DNA of 64,000 nt, from contig JAHLEZ010000011.1 in NCBI GenBank assembly GCA_020726505.1, forward strand, positions 1,984,001 to 2,048,000. Reading direction: 5' to 3'. The notes below the pieces were generated by a model. The model saw only the letters and a program-made list of their open reading frames with translations. It was not told where the DNA came from and did not search any database. The DNA comes from Leptodontidium sp. MPI-SDFR-AT-0119 (lineage: Eukaryota; Ascomycota; Leotiomycetes; Helotiales; Leptodontidiaceae). Below are positions 1 through 13,738 of this stretch, in pieces (position 1 is the stretch's first letter; each line of letters starts with the position of its first letter). The position numbers and the translations under genes are program-made.

Positions 1-3000
1 CGCGGCTACGTCCACGTCTCCCCTAAGATCGTTAAGTAAGAAAATAGAAATTTAACTAAAGATATTAGCGAGTAAAGAGTAGAAGAGCCTTACTGCTCTT
101 ATTGATAATAAAGCGGAAGATAATTTTGTCTTAAAACTAATAATAAAAGAGTACGATTTATAATTTATTAGCGAAGGGCCGAAAATATTTTAAATATTAC
201 TTAAGAACGAAGGTATTATTTACGGCACCGCGCTCGCTTAAGTAAAGATTACTAATACCCTTAGACAAACTAAGCTAGATGCGCTTCGGCTAAGGGTTAT
301 TAATATACTAGGTATTAATTTGATTTTAAGGTGGCCTTAGTTAGAGGATACTAATCCTTAAATTAGTTTTAGAACTAAGTAGTAGAGGTATTTATATTAG
401 TTAAATAATACTCGTGATTTTAGTATTATAAAGTCGTATAAATTCTCTTAACTTGTTTAGAAAAAAATAGTCCCTTATATATGTTATAATACTTAATTTA
501 AATGTGTTACACTTACTAGACGCCAATAATACACTTATTATTCCCTAAGAGTATTATAAGTTTAAAGATGTCTTCTTAAAGAAGAAGGGGAATTAATTAC
601 CCCTTTTAAAGGGTCGGCAATATACTATTAATTTAGAGCCAAATGCGAGATCGCTATACTCCCTTATTTATAACCTCTTCGAAATAGAGCTAGAGGTTTT
701 TCGGGAATATCTTAAGTTCTCTAAAGTAAAAGGATAGATACAGAAAAGTAAGAGCTTAATTAACGCCTTAATTCTCTTTGTATTAAAGAAAGATAGTAGC
801 CTTTGACTATGTGTTGACTATCGAGCTTTAAATAAAATCACAGTTAAAGATTAGTATCCCCTACCTTTAATTAGCGAAACGCTAAATAGACTCCGGGATA
901 GGAAGGTTTTTATTAGCTTAAACTTATAGAATATATACTACCGTATTAAAATTAAGGCGGGAAATAAGTAGAAGACTACTTTTCGCACTTAATACGGGCA
1001 TTACGAGTATTAAGTTATACTATTTAGGCTATTTAATACACTAGCGACGTTCCAGGTATATATTAATAACGCGCTAGCGGGACTTATAGACGTCATTTGT
1101 GTCGTCTACTTTGACGATATTCTTATGTACTCGGCAAACCCGGCTTAGTATATAGATTATGTCCGCCAGGTCCTCGAAAGGCTACGATAGGCAAATCTCT
1201 TTATTAAGCTGTCGAAATACTCGTTTAATACTAAGAGTGTAAAGTTCTTAGGCTATGTCGTATCCCCCGTTAAAGTATTAATAAAGTAAAGCCAGGTAGA
1301 TATTATTAGGGAATAGTTAGAGCCTAAAAGTGTTAAAGATATTTAAGTTTTTATTAAGTTCGTTAACTTTTATCGGCGCTTTATTGTAAGTTTCTTGGCG
1401 ATTGCCCGGCTATTAATAAGTTTAATAAGAAGTAAGAAGAAAGGGCAACTTGCCTTTACTTTTCACTAGGGAACTACTAAGTAAGAGGCTTTTAACGTAT
1501 TAAAGGATACATTTATATTAGCCCCTTTTCTTATACACTTTAACCTAAAGAAGCTTATAAGACTAGAGGTAGACGCCTTTAGGTTTATACTTACGGGGAT
1601 TTTGTCCTAGCCTAAAGATTAGCCGGTGAGTGGCTAGACAAAGCTTATTTAGTACTTAATTACATTCTTTAGTAAAAAGCTAGAAAGTGTAGAGTTAAAC
1701 TATAAGGTTTACGATTATAAGCTTCTTATAATTATTAAGTACTTTGTTTATTAGAGGCATTACTTAAAAGGTAGTATAGCCTTTATTAAAGTGTTATTAG
1801 ATTATAATAATCTTTGTTACTTTATAAGTACTATAGTATTAAGCCGGCGGTAAGTTAAATAAGCCTTAGAGCTGTCTAAGTATGACTTCGTAATAGTTTA
1901 TAAGCTAAGGAAAAAGCACTTAGTAGATAAACCTTCGCGTAAGCTTAATTATAGGCCGGCGGAGAATAAAGAAAATATTATACTTCTTACTTTATAAAAT
2001 AAACTACGAAGTGTAATTTAAAATAGGTTAATTCGCGTCTTTGACATAGTTAGTAGTACGACGGCGAGTACCCGGCGAGAGAGCGATAGTATATTGTGCC
2101 GGTTAACTTAAGTTTCTTAACTTACTAATAATAACATAATATATAAGCTGTCGATTAAGGCTATAGTAGCGACCTTTACGCTTAACTAGCGGTATATACT
2201 TATGTAACTTAGAAGTTTATAAAACTTTAGTTGGGGTTTAAATAACCTCTTGTAAAACGCTAAAAAAAGGTATAACGCTGGCTAGTGTAATTATAAATAT
2301 ATTATGCCACGGTTTTTTATAGTAAAGGTTATAGAAGTCGAAACGGCAAATACTATGTCGAAATCGCTTCTTTTGTTACTCCTAGAGCTATAATAAAAGG
2401 ACGCCTTAGCTATAAAAAAGCGTGCTTAATTATAAGATGCCGGGGATATAGATTAAAGTGTTGACAGCGACGGACTACTAAGATACCGGCGAATGGCTTA
2501 CGTTTTACAAAACCTTATTATTTGTACCGAAATTATAAAGATTTACTATAATAATCTAACTATAGGCCATTTTAGTTATAATAAGATACTAAAGCTTATC
2601 TAGTAGAAGTATTATTAGCCTAATATGTTTAGTGACGTTAAAGTATACGTTAAGAGTTATAATATTTATTAAAAGACAAAGGCGAGGCGTATAAAGAAAG
2701 CTAGCGAAATATAAGCTCTTAACTAACTAAGTAAGCTATTTAAGTCAATCTTAATAGACTTTATTACAGATTTAATACCCTATAAGAGTAGTACTACTAA
2801 TAAAGTCGCCGACTACTTACTAATGATTATTAATAAATACACTAAAGATATTAAGTATATCTCTTACTTAAAAACTATTAACGCTTCGTAGTTAGCCCGT
2901 CTTTTTATTAATTATTAGTTTAAGGATTATAAGTTATTAGTATTAATTATTATAAATAGAGGCTTTGTATTTGCCTTAAGGTTTTAAAAGGAGCTTTGTT

Positions 3001-3459
3001 TCTACCTCCGGATAATAAGAGGTCTTTTGACGGCGTTTTACTTGCAAATAAATAATTAAACCGAACAGTAAAATTAGGCCCTAAAAATATGGCTAAGGTG
3101 TTACGTTTATTACTTATAAGACGATTAAGTAAATCTCTTACTTTTAATAAAGTTCGTATATATAAATACTTACTATGAGTTAATCGGGATGTCTCTGAAT
3201 AAGGCTAAGTACGGTATATTATTAGACTCTCGTTAGGGTATTAAGGACGATCTTATAAGAGGGGAGATATTAATTACTAGAGAACGAGTAAAAGAAGTTA
3301 TTAAGAAACACTAAGAGTTAGAAAATAGTTGGCGAAGGACTAAAGAGAACTAGGTGAAGTAGTATAATAAGAATTATCGCCTTATAGAGTTTAAGGTCGA
3401 ATAATAGGTTTTACTTTTAGCAAAGAATATTAAGACGATTCGTTCTAATAAGAAGTTAG
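1..3459 (+). pseudogene. Gypsy-1 pol, protease-linker to integrase, RIP-degraded
   Basis: Relic of a Ty3/gypsy polyprotein. Around 310-360 a segment reading LILRWP-stop-LEDTNP matches the stretch between protease and RT. RT follows: a VDYRALNKI-like block near 820 and the catalytic VVYFDDILMYS motif near 1098-1130. RNase H is around 1550-1950. The integrase zinc-binding region reads GHFSYNKILKL near 2560, and the catalytic core includes LIDFITDLIP near 2750. The frame is interrupted dozens of times, mostly by TAA/TAG where Gln or Trp is expected. The last codons before 3459 resume at 41802, after the inserted copia element. Gag is outside the window. Family assignment is firm; it cannot make protein as it stands. 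Confidence 0.88.
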
Positions 3460-3717
3460 TGTCGGTGTAGTACCGGTTTATATACCACGCCGCAAGTGTG
3501 AATATATTCAAAATGCGAGTATAGTGATAGAGTAATAAATAGTTAGTTTAAAAATTTATATATATTTTAAGAGAGTGTGAGGAAAGCCAGACTATATACT
3601 ATAAAACCCCACCGAATCTCTACTGAAACTAGTCCGGCTAAGCTTTAACCCTTGACTTTGACTCGCACCCCCTTTTCTAGACCGAAGTATACTTATATAG
3701 GGACTTATAGACTAACA
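3460..3717 (-). repeat. Copia-1 copy 1, 3' LTR
   Basis: 258-bp LTR, shown here as TGTCGG...CTAACA on the + strand; because the element is on the - strand this is its downstream LTR. It pairs with 41544-41801. The differences seen are C/T and G/A transitions. The same LTR occurs at 6421, 13739, 20691 and 27969. Confidence 0.93.
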
Positions 3718-4188
3718 CAGGCAAAACTTCTTTTAGAAAAACTATTTCTAACACACGTAAAAGCAAATAATTAGTAATATATAAGAAATAATAAATAAAA
3801 TAATAAAGTATCTGACATTGTCTAATCTCGATCTAATAGTGTCCCAAAAGTGTCCCGAAAGGGGTCTAAATATAACAAGACGTAATAGCGAGGTTAAGCG
3901 AGAACTAGTAATAATAGGAACCCTTAGTATTATATAACGTGATAAATATATATATATGTCGCCTCCCTTTAAAGGTTTAAAATCTCCTTAATAAACATAT
4001 ATATAATTACCGTATATATATTACTTTCTAATCTCCTTAAATTCGCTTAATATAGCTTAAAAACTAATATTTTTGAGAAGACTATATTAAATTAAATAAA
4101 TAAACTAAAAGTAAATATACTCTTTAGAGATAGTTTAATAAGGAAACAGTGTACTAACTGAAAACAGTACTTGTACTTATATTTACAG

Positions 4189-4873
4189 GAGCGCTCGACC
4201 TCGTATACCGTAAATACTATATTTAATACGTTTGTCTCCTCGTAAAGAACTTATCTCACAAATACGCCTTTAACAATCTTAAGAGCAAGAAATGCGTATA
4301 TTACGTAAAGAAGAAGTCCCGGTGTAACTTAGTAAGTATTTTTATTTCTTTTCCTTATTTTAAATCGTATTTAAATCTTCGCCAAAAGTACTCTAGATAT
4401 ATAATTACTAATATATAATAAATTCTGTGGTTTGTCACTAAAGAATACTTTCGTCTAGTTACTGCCTTCGAGGCAAAAGATAAAGAAGCTATCGTTACTA
4501 CTACTGAATTAATTAATTTAGTATTATTAGTCGTCGTTATTAGCGTACTAAAGACTATTAAGGAGTTATCGCTGGCGTTATTAAAGGAAACACGCGTTAT
4601 ACGCCAAGAAATCGCTAGCTTAGCTAGCTCGTAAGTAGTAAGTTAACCCCTTTATTCCTTTTTAATATTAAGGCTCTTAAGTATTAACGCTTTATATAAT
4701 AAGAGATAGTACTAGTCTTAAACTGGCTCCTTATTGTCGTCTCCTTTGCCGCTATTAAGCGTAGTAGGGAGGACGGCGGTAAGGACGATACTCCTACTAA
4801 GCGTCTCTATTAAAGTCGCCGCTATAGCGCAAAAGAGGAGGACAAGGAACTTCTTTTAGATATTTATAAATAA
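4189..4873 (+). pseudogene. Copia-1 copy 1 antisense accessory gene (Cys-rich, spliced)
   Basis: Runs antisense to pol between its end and the 3' LTR. The first exon seen here starts after an acceptor-like TTTACAG at 4188 and encodes a decayed Cys cluster (YAFNNLKSKKCVYYVKKKS), ending at GTAAGT at 4332. After a candidate branch site (ATTACTAAT near 4405) and an acceptor whose AG has become AA at about 4421, exon 4422-4630 (209 nt) encodes a helix-rich stretch ending at another GTAAGT. A last exon encodes a basic then acidic tail ending at TAA 4871-4873. The same layout occurs in copies 2 and 3. Exact splice phases in the last intron are unresolved. Function is unknown. Confidence 0.55.
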
Positions 4874-5159
4874 GGGATTCGGCCCTATTTTAGATTAACT
4901 TTGTAGTAAGTTCTTTGTGGCGGCACTTTCTTTATATTATTATACGGGAGTAGCCCTCTATAATAAAACCGGTAGTTTGTCTCTATTAAAGTGTTATTAT
5001 AAGGCCGCCTGTTAGTACTTTAAATTAAAGGGTATTTAGAACTAAATCAAATACGTTTCTGACTTCACAAATTAATTAAATATAAAAATAATCGCAAGTA
5101 ATAAATTAATAAATAAGAGTTATAAGGAAATATATAAATAACAAAAAAATCAACGAGTA

Positions 5160-6420
5160 TAAGAAACCCCTCCGTTACTAGTCTAAATCGACTCCAGTTA
5201 ACTGTTAAACTTAACCTTCTATTTTAATAATAAAGATATTAGTATTAATAAAATCCTAAAGAGCCTTATTCGGAGCACTCTTCGTTATAGCGTTAGTAGG
5301 ATTATTAGCGCCATTAATTTATTAAACCTCCGTTAGCTCTTTACGCTTGTATAATTAACAAATAGCTATAATATCGATTATTAAGTGCTTCTCTTTAGTC
5401 GTACTGAGCTTAATAATATACTTATAAAGGGATAAAGAATCCGTATAAATAACAGTAAGAAGACGTGGGATGTTAAGCTTATTAGTACTATATTAATAGT
5501 CGTATTAAGGGAAATCAATATATTGATATTAACTATTATAATATATAACTCTAATGCGAGTATTACACGAGTTACTCTCTTATATTTTGTTGAGCTAGTA
5601 TACACAATATTACCGGTTAAGGTGAATTGCGTATCCCCTACTGTTTTAGTACTAATTACTAATACGAAACTTATTTGTGAACTTAAGTCTTTATTATTAG
5701 TAAAAGAACTGTCTATAAAAACGTAGACCTTTATAGACTATAAGTTAATTAGTACGTATTAAAGTCCTCTCTTTAGGTTATTTATTTATTATTTAAGGCG
5801 TAAGTTTAAGGCCTTAACGTCGTCTTCTATCGGATCTTAGTGTTACGCTACGACTAAGAGATTAAACGTTACTTCCGGCTAATAAATAGTAATAAGGTAG
5901 GCCGCACGAGCTCGTTACTTTCTATAAACCTTCTTATAGTCCTCTTTTCTAACGTCAACTAGTTTTAGCCTTACTCTTTAACCCTTTTAAGACATATAAA
6001 GGCTGTCCCCGTCTATAGAGATAGTACACTTATTAAACGTAATAGTTTTAGTAAGGAGTAATACTTATATTGGCTTCGTTATAAAACCGGCCTTAGTAAT
6101 CTTATTTTACTCTCTTATTAAGAAGTCCTTATCTCTTAAAATTAAAGTGTCGTCTATTTATATTCTTACGACTCTAAAGTTATAGCTTTCCTTAGTATTA
6201 ATTAGTAAATATAAGTCGTATATTAAGGTCTTTATTTGTAAGTTCTCTACGTGATATTTATAGTATATATTAAACTAATAGTTTCTAGACTTAAGTATAC
6301 TATATAACGGTAGTATTATTATAAATATTATATTAAGAGGGAAATCTCCCGCGATTTCCTCCGGTAACTATATAAAAATGTCCCGGAAAAGCCTTGTCTT
6401 TGCCTAGACGTAAGCTTAAG
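5160..6420 (-). pseudogene. Copia-1 copy 1 pol, RT C-terminus and RNase H piece
   Basis: Third piece (3' part) of the copy 1 polyprotein. The open stretch at 5381-5605 translates to a degraded Ty1/copia RNase H (STKYKRVTRVILALELY), matching the better preserved segment at 26073-26339 in copy 3. Toward 6420 lies the RT region that carries the IDDTLILGD-type motif in copy 3. It stops abruptly at TTAAG (6416-6420), where copy 2 is inserted, and resumes at 13990. Many RIP-type stops. Confidence 0.85.
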
Positions 6421-6676
6421 TGTCGGTGCAGTACCAGTTTATGTACTACGCCGTATGTGTGAATATATTCTAATGCGAGTATGGCGACAAAGTAATAAAT
6501 ATATAGTTCAAAATCTATATATATTCTAAGAGAGTACGAGGAGAGCTAAACTATATATTACGAAACCTTATTAAATCTTTACTAAAACTAGTCTAGCTAA
6601 GTTTTAACCCTTGACTTTAACTCGCACCCCCTTTTCTAGACTAAAGTATACTTATATAAGGACTTATAGACTAATA
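6421..6676 (-). repeat. Copia-1 copy 2, 3' LTR
   Basis: 256-bp LTR beginning TGTCGGTGCAG on the + strand and ending CTAATA (CTAACA in other copies). Paired with 13739-13984 and flanked by TTAAG. Confidence 0.9.
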
Positions 6677-7148
6677 TAAGTAAAACTTCTTTTAGAAAAA
6701 CTATTTTTAATATACGTAAGAGTAAATAACAAGTAATATAAGAAATAATAAATAAAATAACAAAGTATCTAATAGCGTCTGACCTTAATCTAACAGTGTC
6801 CCGAAAGTGCCCTAAAAGGGGCCTAAATCTAGTGAGACGTAGTAACGAAGCTAAGCGAGAATTAATAATAATAAGAACCCTTAGTATTATATAACGTGAT
6901 AAATATATATATATATCGCTTTTCCCTAAAGATTTAAAGTCTCCTTTAGCTAATATATATATAACTACTATACGTATATTACTTTCCGATCTCTTTAATT
7001 CGCTTAATATAACTCAAAAACTAACATTTCTAAGAAGACTATATTAAATCAAATAAATAACCCAAAAGTAAATATACTCTTTAGAGATAGTTCAGTAAGG
7101 AAACAGTATATTAACTAAAAATAATACTTACACTAATACTTACAAGAA

Positions 7149-7841
7149 CGCTCGACCTCGCCTACTGTAAATACTGTATTTAGTACGTCCGCCTCTTCGT
7201 AAAGAATCCGTCCTACGAATATACCTTCAATAATCCTAAGAGTAAGAAATACGCGTATTACGTAAAGAAGAAGTCCTAGTGTAACTTAGTAAGTATTCTT
7301 ATTTCTTTTCCTTATTTTAAATCGTATTTGAATCCTTACTAAAAGTACTCCAGATATATAATTATTAATATATAATAAATTCTATAATTTGTCGCCGAAG
7401 AATACCTTCGTCTAGTTACTGCCCTTAAAATAAAAGATAAAGAAGCTATTATTACTACCGCTAAATTAATTAATTCAGTATTATTAGTCGCCGCTACTAG
7501 CGTACTAAAGACTACTAGGGAGTTATCGTTGGCGTTACTAAAAGAAACGCGCGTTATACGCCGGGAAATCGCTAGCTTAACTAGCTCGTAAGTAGTAAGT
7601 TAAACCCCTTATCCTTTTTTGATATTAAGGCTCCTAAGTACTAACAACTTTTGTACTATAAGAGACGGTGCTAGTCCTGAACTAGCTCCTCACTGTTGTC
7701 TCCTCTGCCGCCACTAAGCGTAGTAAGGAGGACGGCAGTAAGGACAATGCTCCCACTAAGCGTCTCCGCCGAAGTCGCCGCTATAGCGCGGGGGAGGAAG
7801 AGGGGGAAGAGGAAGAACCTCTTCTTAATATATATACGTAA
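7149..7841 (+). pseudogene. Copia-1 copy 2 antisense accessory gene (Cys-rich, spliced)
   Basis: Same layout as at 4189-4873. An AG acceptor is followed by a decayed Cys cluster ending in KKKS, a GTAAGT donor, a TTATTAATATATAA branch and acceptor region, then a 209-nt-type exon containing KTTRELSLALLKETRVI. A second GTAAGT follows, then a perfect branch consensus TACTAAC near 7640. The last exon encodes TKRSKED...PTKRLRRSRRYSA and an acidic run, ending at TAA 7839-7841. It differs from copy 3 in the acidic run by an in-frame indel, which suggests the frame was once selected. Only RIP-type stops are seen in the Cys exon. Function unknown. Confidence 0.55.
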
Positions 7842-8120
7842 GGGATTTAGCCCTGTTTCGGATTAACTTCGTAGTAAGTTCTTTATAGCGACACTTTCTT
7901 TATACTATTATATAAGAGTAACCCCCTGTAGTGAAACCGGTAGTTTATTCTTATTAGAGTGTCGTCGTAAGGCCGCCCGTTAGTACTTTAAATTAGAGGG
8001 TATTTAAAACTAAATTAAGTATATTTCTAACTTCGTAAATTAATTAAATATAAAAATAATCGCAAGTAATAAATCAATAAGAATAAGAGTTATAAGGAAA
8101 TATATAAATAATAAAAAAAA

Positions 8121-11100
8121 TTAACGAGTGTAAGAAACCCCTCTGTTATTAGTTTAAATCGACTCCGGTTAACTATTAAACCTAACCCTTTATTTTAATA
8201 GTGAGGATATTAGTGTTAATAAAATCCCGAAGAGCCTTATTCAGAGCACTTTTCGTTATAGCGTTAGTAAGATTATTAGCGCCATTAATCTATCGAACCT
8301 CTGTCAGCTCTTTGCGCTTGTATAATTAATAAATAGCTATAATATTAATTATTAAGCGCTTCTCTTTTATTATATTAAGCTTAATAATACACTTATAAAG
8401 GGATAAAGAATCTGTGTAAATAATAGTAGAAAGACGTAAGATATTAAGCTTGTCAGTTACTATATTAATAGTCGTACTTAGGGAGATTAATATATTAATG
8501 TTAGTTACTATAGTATATAACTCTAATACGAGCACTACACGAGTTACTCTCTTGTATTTTATTAAGTTAATATATATAATATTACTAGTTAAAGTAAATT
8601 GCGCATCCCCTACTGTTTCAGTATTAATTACTAATATAAAACCTATCTATAAACTTAAGTCTTTATTATTAATAAAAGAACCGTTTATAAAAACATAGAC
8701 TTTTATAGACTATAAGTTAATTAATATATATTAGAGTCCTCTCTTTAAGTTATTTATTTATTATTTAAGGCGTAAGTTTAAAGCCTTAACGTCGTCTTTT
8801 GTCGGATCTTAGTATTACACTATAACTAAGAGATTAAATGTTACTTCCGGCTAATAAATAATAATAAGGTAGGCCGCACGAACTCGTTACTTTTTATAGG
8901 CCTTCTTATAGTCCTCCTTTCTTACGTCGATTAACTCTAGCCTTACTCCTTGACTCTTTTGAAATATATAGAGGCTGTCCCCGTTTATAAAGATAATATA
9001 CTTATTAAACGTAATAGTTTTAGTAAAGAGTAATACTTATATTAACTTCGTTAGAAAACCGGCCTTAGTGATCTTATCTTACTCTTTTATTAAGAAGTCC
9101 TTATTTCTTAGAATTAGCGTGTCGTCTGTTTATATTCTTATGACACTAAAATCATAGCTTTCCTTAATATTAATTAGTAAGTATAAGTCGTATATTAAGG
9201 TCTCTATTTATAAGTTCTCTACGTAATATTTATAATATATATTAAACTAATAGTTTCTAGACTTAAGTATGCCGTATAACGGTAGTACTATTATAAATAT
9301 TATACTAAGAGGGAAATCCCCTGCGATCTCCTTTAATAGCTATATAAAAATGTCCCTAAGAAGCTTCGTCTCCGCCTAAACGTAGGCTTAAGTAATGTCC
9401 CTAATAACTAAGTGCGATTCGGACTAGTTTCAGAGGCGATTTAGGTGCTTAACGGCAGCGGCCAAAAATATAAGTAACTGTTAGTTAAATCGTTAAATTA
9501 TCAGAGACTAAGTCAAAATCTCTCTCTTCCTTTTGTCGTTAAAGTATTAAATTACTAGCCTTAACTTTTTATATAGAGCTAACGTTTCCTTGCCTTTGAC
9601 CTCGTCTACTATTTTTGACTTAAAGATGCGGTGGCCTCTTACTCTAGAGTCGTCCTTATAAATAGGCACAAAAACACCCCTTTTAATAAGTACTTCGTAT
9701 TTTGTCCTTCGAGACTATTAAAATAGTAATTTAAGCGCTATAATCTTCCCTTTAGCGCGAAGTTTAGTAAATAGTTCTTAGTCCCTCGTCTCTTTCTTAA
9801 TTATAAACACTTTAATATCGTAATTATTATTAATAGTTAATAAATCTAGTAAGTGTTTTGTAAATAGGATTTAAATAGCGATTCAGGGTAGATTTAGTGT
9901 TATTTCAGTAGTATTTTTAATCAGGGATCCTAGATATTACTTATAGATATCCTCTAATAAGTTTTCTTTTTGTCGTTTAACGTTAAAAGTATTTATCTTA
10001 AAGGAACGAATTATAATTAATTAAAACGTACGTATTCTCTTATTTCCTATGTCGATCTTACATAATTCTCCCTTAATACCTAAGAAATCATAAAGTCCTA
10101 TCTATCCTTTACCTTCCCAATATACTAAAACTTAATTATTAAAGTAAAGACTATAAATATAAGTAGTTCTAGGGCCGTTTCGTGTAACTAACGTATTACT
10201 AACTTTACGTGTAATATAGATTTTCTATACCTCCTTTATAACTTTTTTAATCGTAGCCGCACGTTACTCGACTAACGGATTTAAGGGATCTAGCTCCGTT
10301 ATTCTAAGGTATGCCCTAAAAACAAGAAGTATAAGGATTAGCCTATTAGGACTAACTGTATTATTTACTACTTTTATTGCCATTTATAATCAGTCTTTGT
10401 CGCTTAACTTAAGGTACTCTTTAAAGATAATTTCGTAAGCACGGCGTAATAAGCGGTAATATCGCTTAACTTTACTAATTAAATAGTATGCCTTAATAAG
10501 TACTAACTTAAGGGTATTACTTATAAATTTAAGTACACTCTAAAACTCCTTAGAATTAAAATTAGTATTATAGTCGTACACGACGAAATCTAGAGGTCCT
10601 AAGTAAGTGTTAATTTATATTAACTTAAATACGTTAAAAGTGGCCTAAGCCGTAACGGAACTAGGGGCCTTTCAGAGTAGTTTCGCTATACTAAAACTTA
10701 TTGCCTTATTTATTATATAGAGGGTATATTATTCTCTAAACATTGCGATATCGACATAAACTATATAATTAAAGTCGACGTCGTCTTACAACTTAAAGCG
10801 GAACTTATATAGAGTATTTACGTGTTTCTAGCAATACTTATATATCTCTTTAACCCTTAATATAACTTTCGAGTTATACTTATAGCCAACTTAATCTAGT
10901 AAGTGCTAAAGACGTCTTACTAAAGGGTGTCTAAAACGCTTATATAGCCGACGTATTTCTAGTTTAATTAAGTAGTATATATTTATCGTTCTAGTAAAAG
11001 TGTCTAGTAATTGACGATATTAATCTAAAAGTAGCTATAAATACTTATACTTCTATATAATTAAGTACTTCTTGTCGCCCTAAATCAAAACGTTGCGTAA

Positions 11101-13407
11101 GTTATTATATTACGTATTTAGCGCATTTAACTATTATAAATAAACTAGAAATGGGATATTTACGTCTACGATTTAGAAGTCCATTTCTCTAGCCGGAGTG
11201 TTAACTATAGTAACCCCTAGAGACGGTCGCGAACCGGCACTGAATATAATCTGGCTCTAGCCCGCTTAGTTAATATTAAACTTAACATCTTGAATTCGCT
11301 ATAATACCTGTAATTAATTAATCCCTCCCGTGTTTTTATTAGATGCCCTTATGTTAATTAATAGACCTTAAAAGAATCTGTCTGTCTATTACGTTATATA
11401 GGCCTCACTTAAAGTAAGTCTCTTGATTTTACTTTTTAAGATATAAGTAGCCTTCTTCTCCTTAAGTTAACTTATAACTTCTCGTGTGTTATATTATGCC
11501 TCACTTACTATAAATATAGTCGTGAAGTTTATAGTACTATTATTATTATTATCGTCGGAACTCTTTAAAGAATTATTAATATCTATTGAAGTGTCTAAAT
11601 CCGTATTTTAGTGACTTCTTAAATAGTGTCCAGATATAGTCTAGTTTTAGTCCAAATTGGGGTCGATCCCCTTAATATAAGCTAAGTAGCTCCTAAAGGT
11701 CTTATTTATAGCCTTCACTCCTTCGGCTTTGCGTGCCGCGAAGTATCGTGCCTTTAACGCTACTTACTCTTTATTAAAGTAGTAACTACTATAATAATCT
11801 ATCTTCTTATAAATAATATAGCTTATATAGCTTAATATAAGCTAGAATTTATTTCTACGTTTGTTTCTACTTAAAAATTTCATCTTACAGTTAAAGTAAT
11901 AAGCCGCCTTATTTACGACATAAAATCAGTGGCGATTCGTATATAATCCAGAGTACTTACTTACCCTCGATCCCAAGTTATGAATTACCTTAACATTAAC
12001 GGCGGAGCGAAGACTATTTATTAATATAAGGAAAGTAAGGGGTACTTAAAATAAGGCTATTTTAAAGAGGGAGTTCCCTATTATTTCTTATACGAGTTTA
12101 TCGCGGAGCGTCTTATTATTTCACATATTGTCGTCCTTTAGGCTAAGCTAAATACTCTGTAGTTCCTTAGCGAAGTTCTCTAATTAAGTTAATACTAGTT
12201 TTCCCGTCTAATAAGGCTCCTCTTAAAATAACGAGAAAGTTAGACTAAACTACTAACTAAGGAACTTATTAACTCTCTCCTCTATCTTAAAGTGTTCGCG
12301 AGTTGTCTTAATAAGCTTATTAAATAAGTACCCTTTATTCTAAAAGTACTAATAATAATACGAACTAGCTCTGTCTCGTAATATTAATAGAAAAGCTCGG
12401 TTCTAGACCTTAGTCTTAACTAATACTCTTTAACACAAGTCAGCGAAGATATGGAGCTTCTTATCTAAGTAATCCTTGTCTTTATTATATTAAAGCTCTT
12501 TAGTATATATCTTAATAAGGTTTATTAACGATTTTACTTAGTCTAAGGTTAATAGATCTATAATATACTATAACGGCCGAATCGGCTCTGTATATAGTCT
12601 AGTAGTCCTAAGAACCTCAAATAATAATAATAACCTATCCCGTGGGTATATTACTAACGTTAATATAAGATTTAATAACATATAATTATTTAATCTCTAT
12701 AAGTGGAGATTACTTAGGGGATCCCTCTTAAGAGTAAATAAGAACTTCTTCTTTAGGACTATAAGTAAGGGGATTATATTATATAGATCCTCGACCTTAT
12801 CTCCTTTAATAAGGGAGATCTTAGATAATTTTAATAACTAAATCGTTTTTATAAGCTTTACTCTTAACCCTTCTAAAGGAGTGTCTTCCTCTATAAAATA
12901 AATAATTACCTTTAGTTAGTATTATAAAGACATTAGGGATTAATTTTATTAAAGTATTATTAGAAATAGCGGTAGTAATTAAGAAAGTAATTCCTAGATA
13001 TAATTTAGTACTAATTCAGGGTAGTTCCGAATTTATATCTCTATTTAGTCCTCTAGCCACAAATTTTCCTTAACTTATACTGCCTCCGCTAAAGCCTCTA
13101 TTATCCTCGTCCCTTTCTGTCGTCGTATAAATATACTAAAGGCTCGTAAGTCGTCCTTAAGGTATATACGTTCCGTAACCTTAATTAACTTAAACTCCTT
13201 TATTATCTAACTCTTAAAATACTCTTAAAAGTCCTAAAAAAGGAATTCTCCCTTAATACGGCCGTTATAAAAAGACTTATAGAACTTCCGCGAGTATACC
13301 GTCGTATCTCCTGTAAAAGCTAGACTAGGATTTAGCGTTTCTCCTAGTGTAGCCGTGTCATTAAATGTTTCCGGAGTCAACTCTAGCTCCGCCGAAGTAT
13401 CCGCCAT
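8121..13407 (-). pseudogene. Copia-1 copy 2 gag-pol, RIP-degraded
   Basis: Whole copia polyprotein. Its ATG corresponds to CAT at 13405-13407, the same position relative to the LTR as the ATG at 21269 in copy 3. Reading leftward: gag, a CCHC-like knuckle, protease, integrase, RT and RNase H. The RNase H stretch at 8326-8535 stays open and contains LVLELYTIVTNINILISLS. Stops are frequent, mostly TAA/TAG at CAA/CAG/TGG positions. It is inactive as coding sequence but useful for rebuilding the family consensus because it is uninterrupted. Confidence 0.87.
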
Positions 13408-13738
13408 TATGTCGGATTCGATTCGTAAGTGATTTAGTAAGTTCCTAAATAAGTTTCTTAAAGGTCCAAAGTTCTGGATTTAAAGATATTAAATTAATAA
13501 TCTTTATAAAGTAATTGTCGTATTATAATAGCTCTTCTTTAACGTATAATCGTCTTAATCGAGTCTCAAGAGAGAAGTTACCTTCCTTTCACGATCTAAA
13601 AAAAGTAAAATGCCCTTTAAGGAAAATATAATAAAGTACTTCTTAAGTTAAAGCCTAGAATCCACTTTATAGCCTAAGACTTTTTCTATTTATAATAAGG
13701 TTAACGATATAAGCTTACTACTAATTAGTGTTAATATA

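Noticed and set aside
3460..9390. Simple 3-kb tandem duplication
   Set aside because: LTR boundaries and TTAAG target duplication show nesting of one Copia-1 in another.
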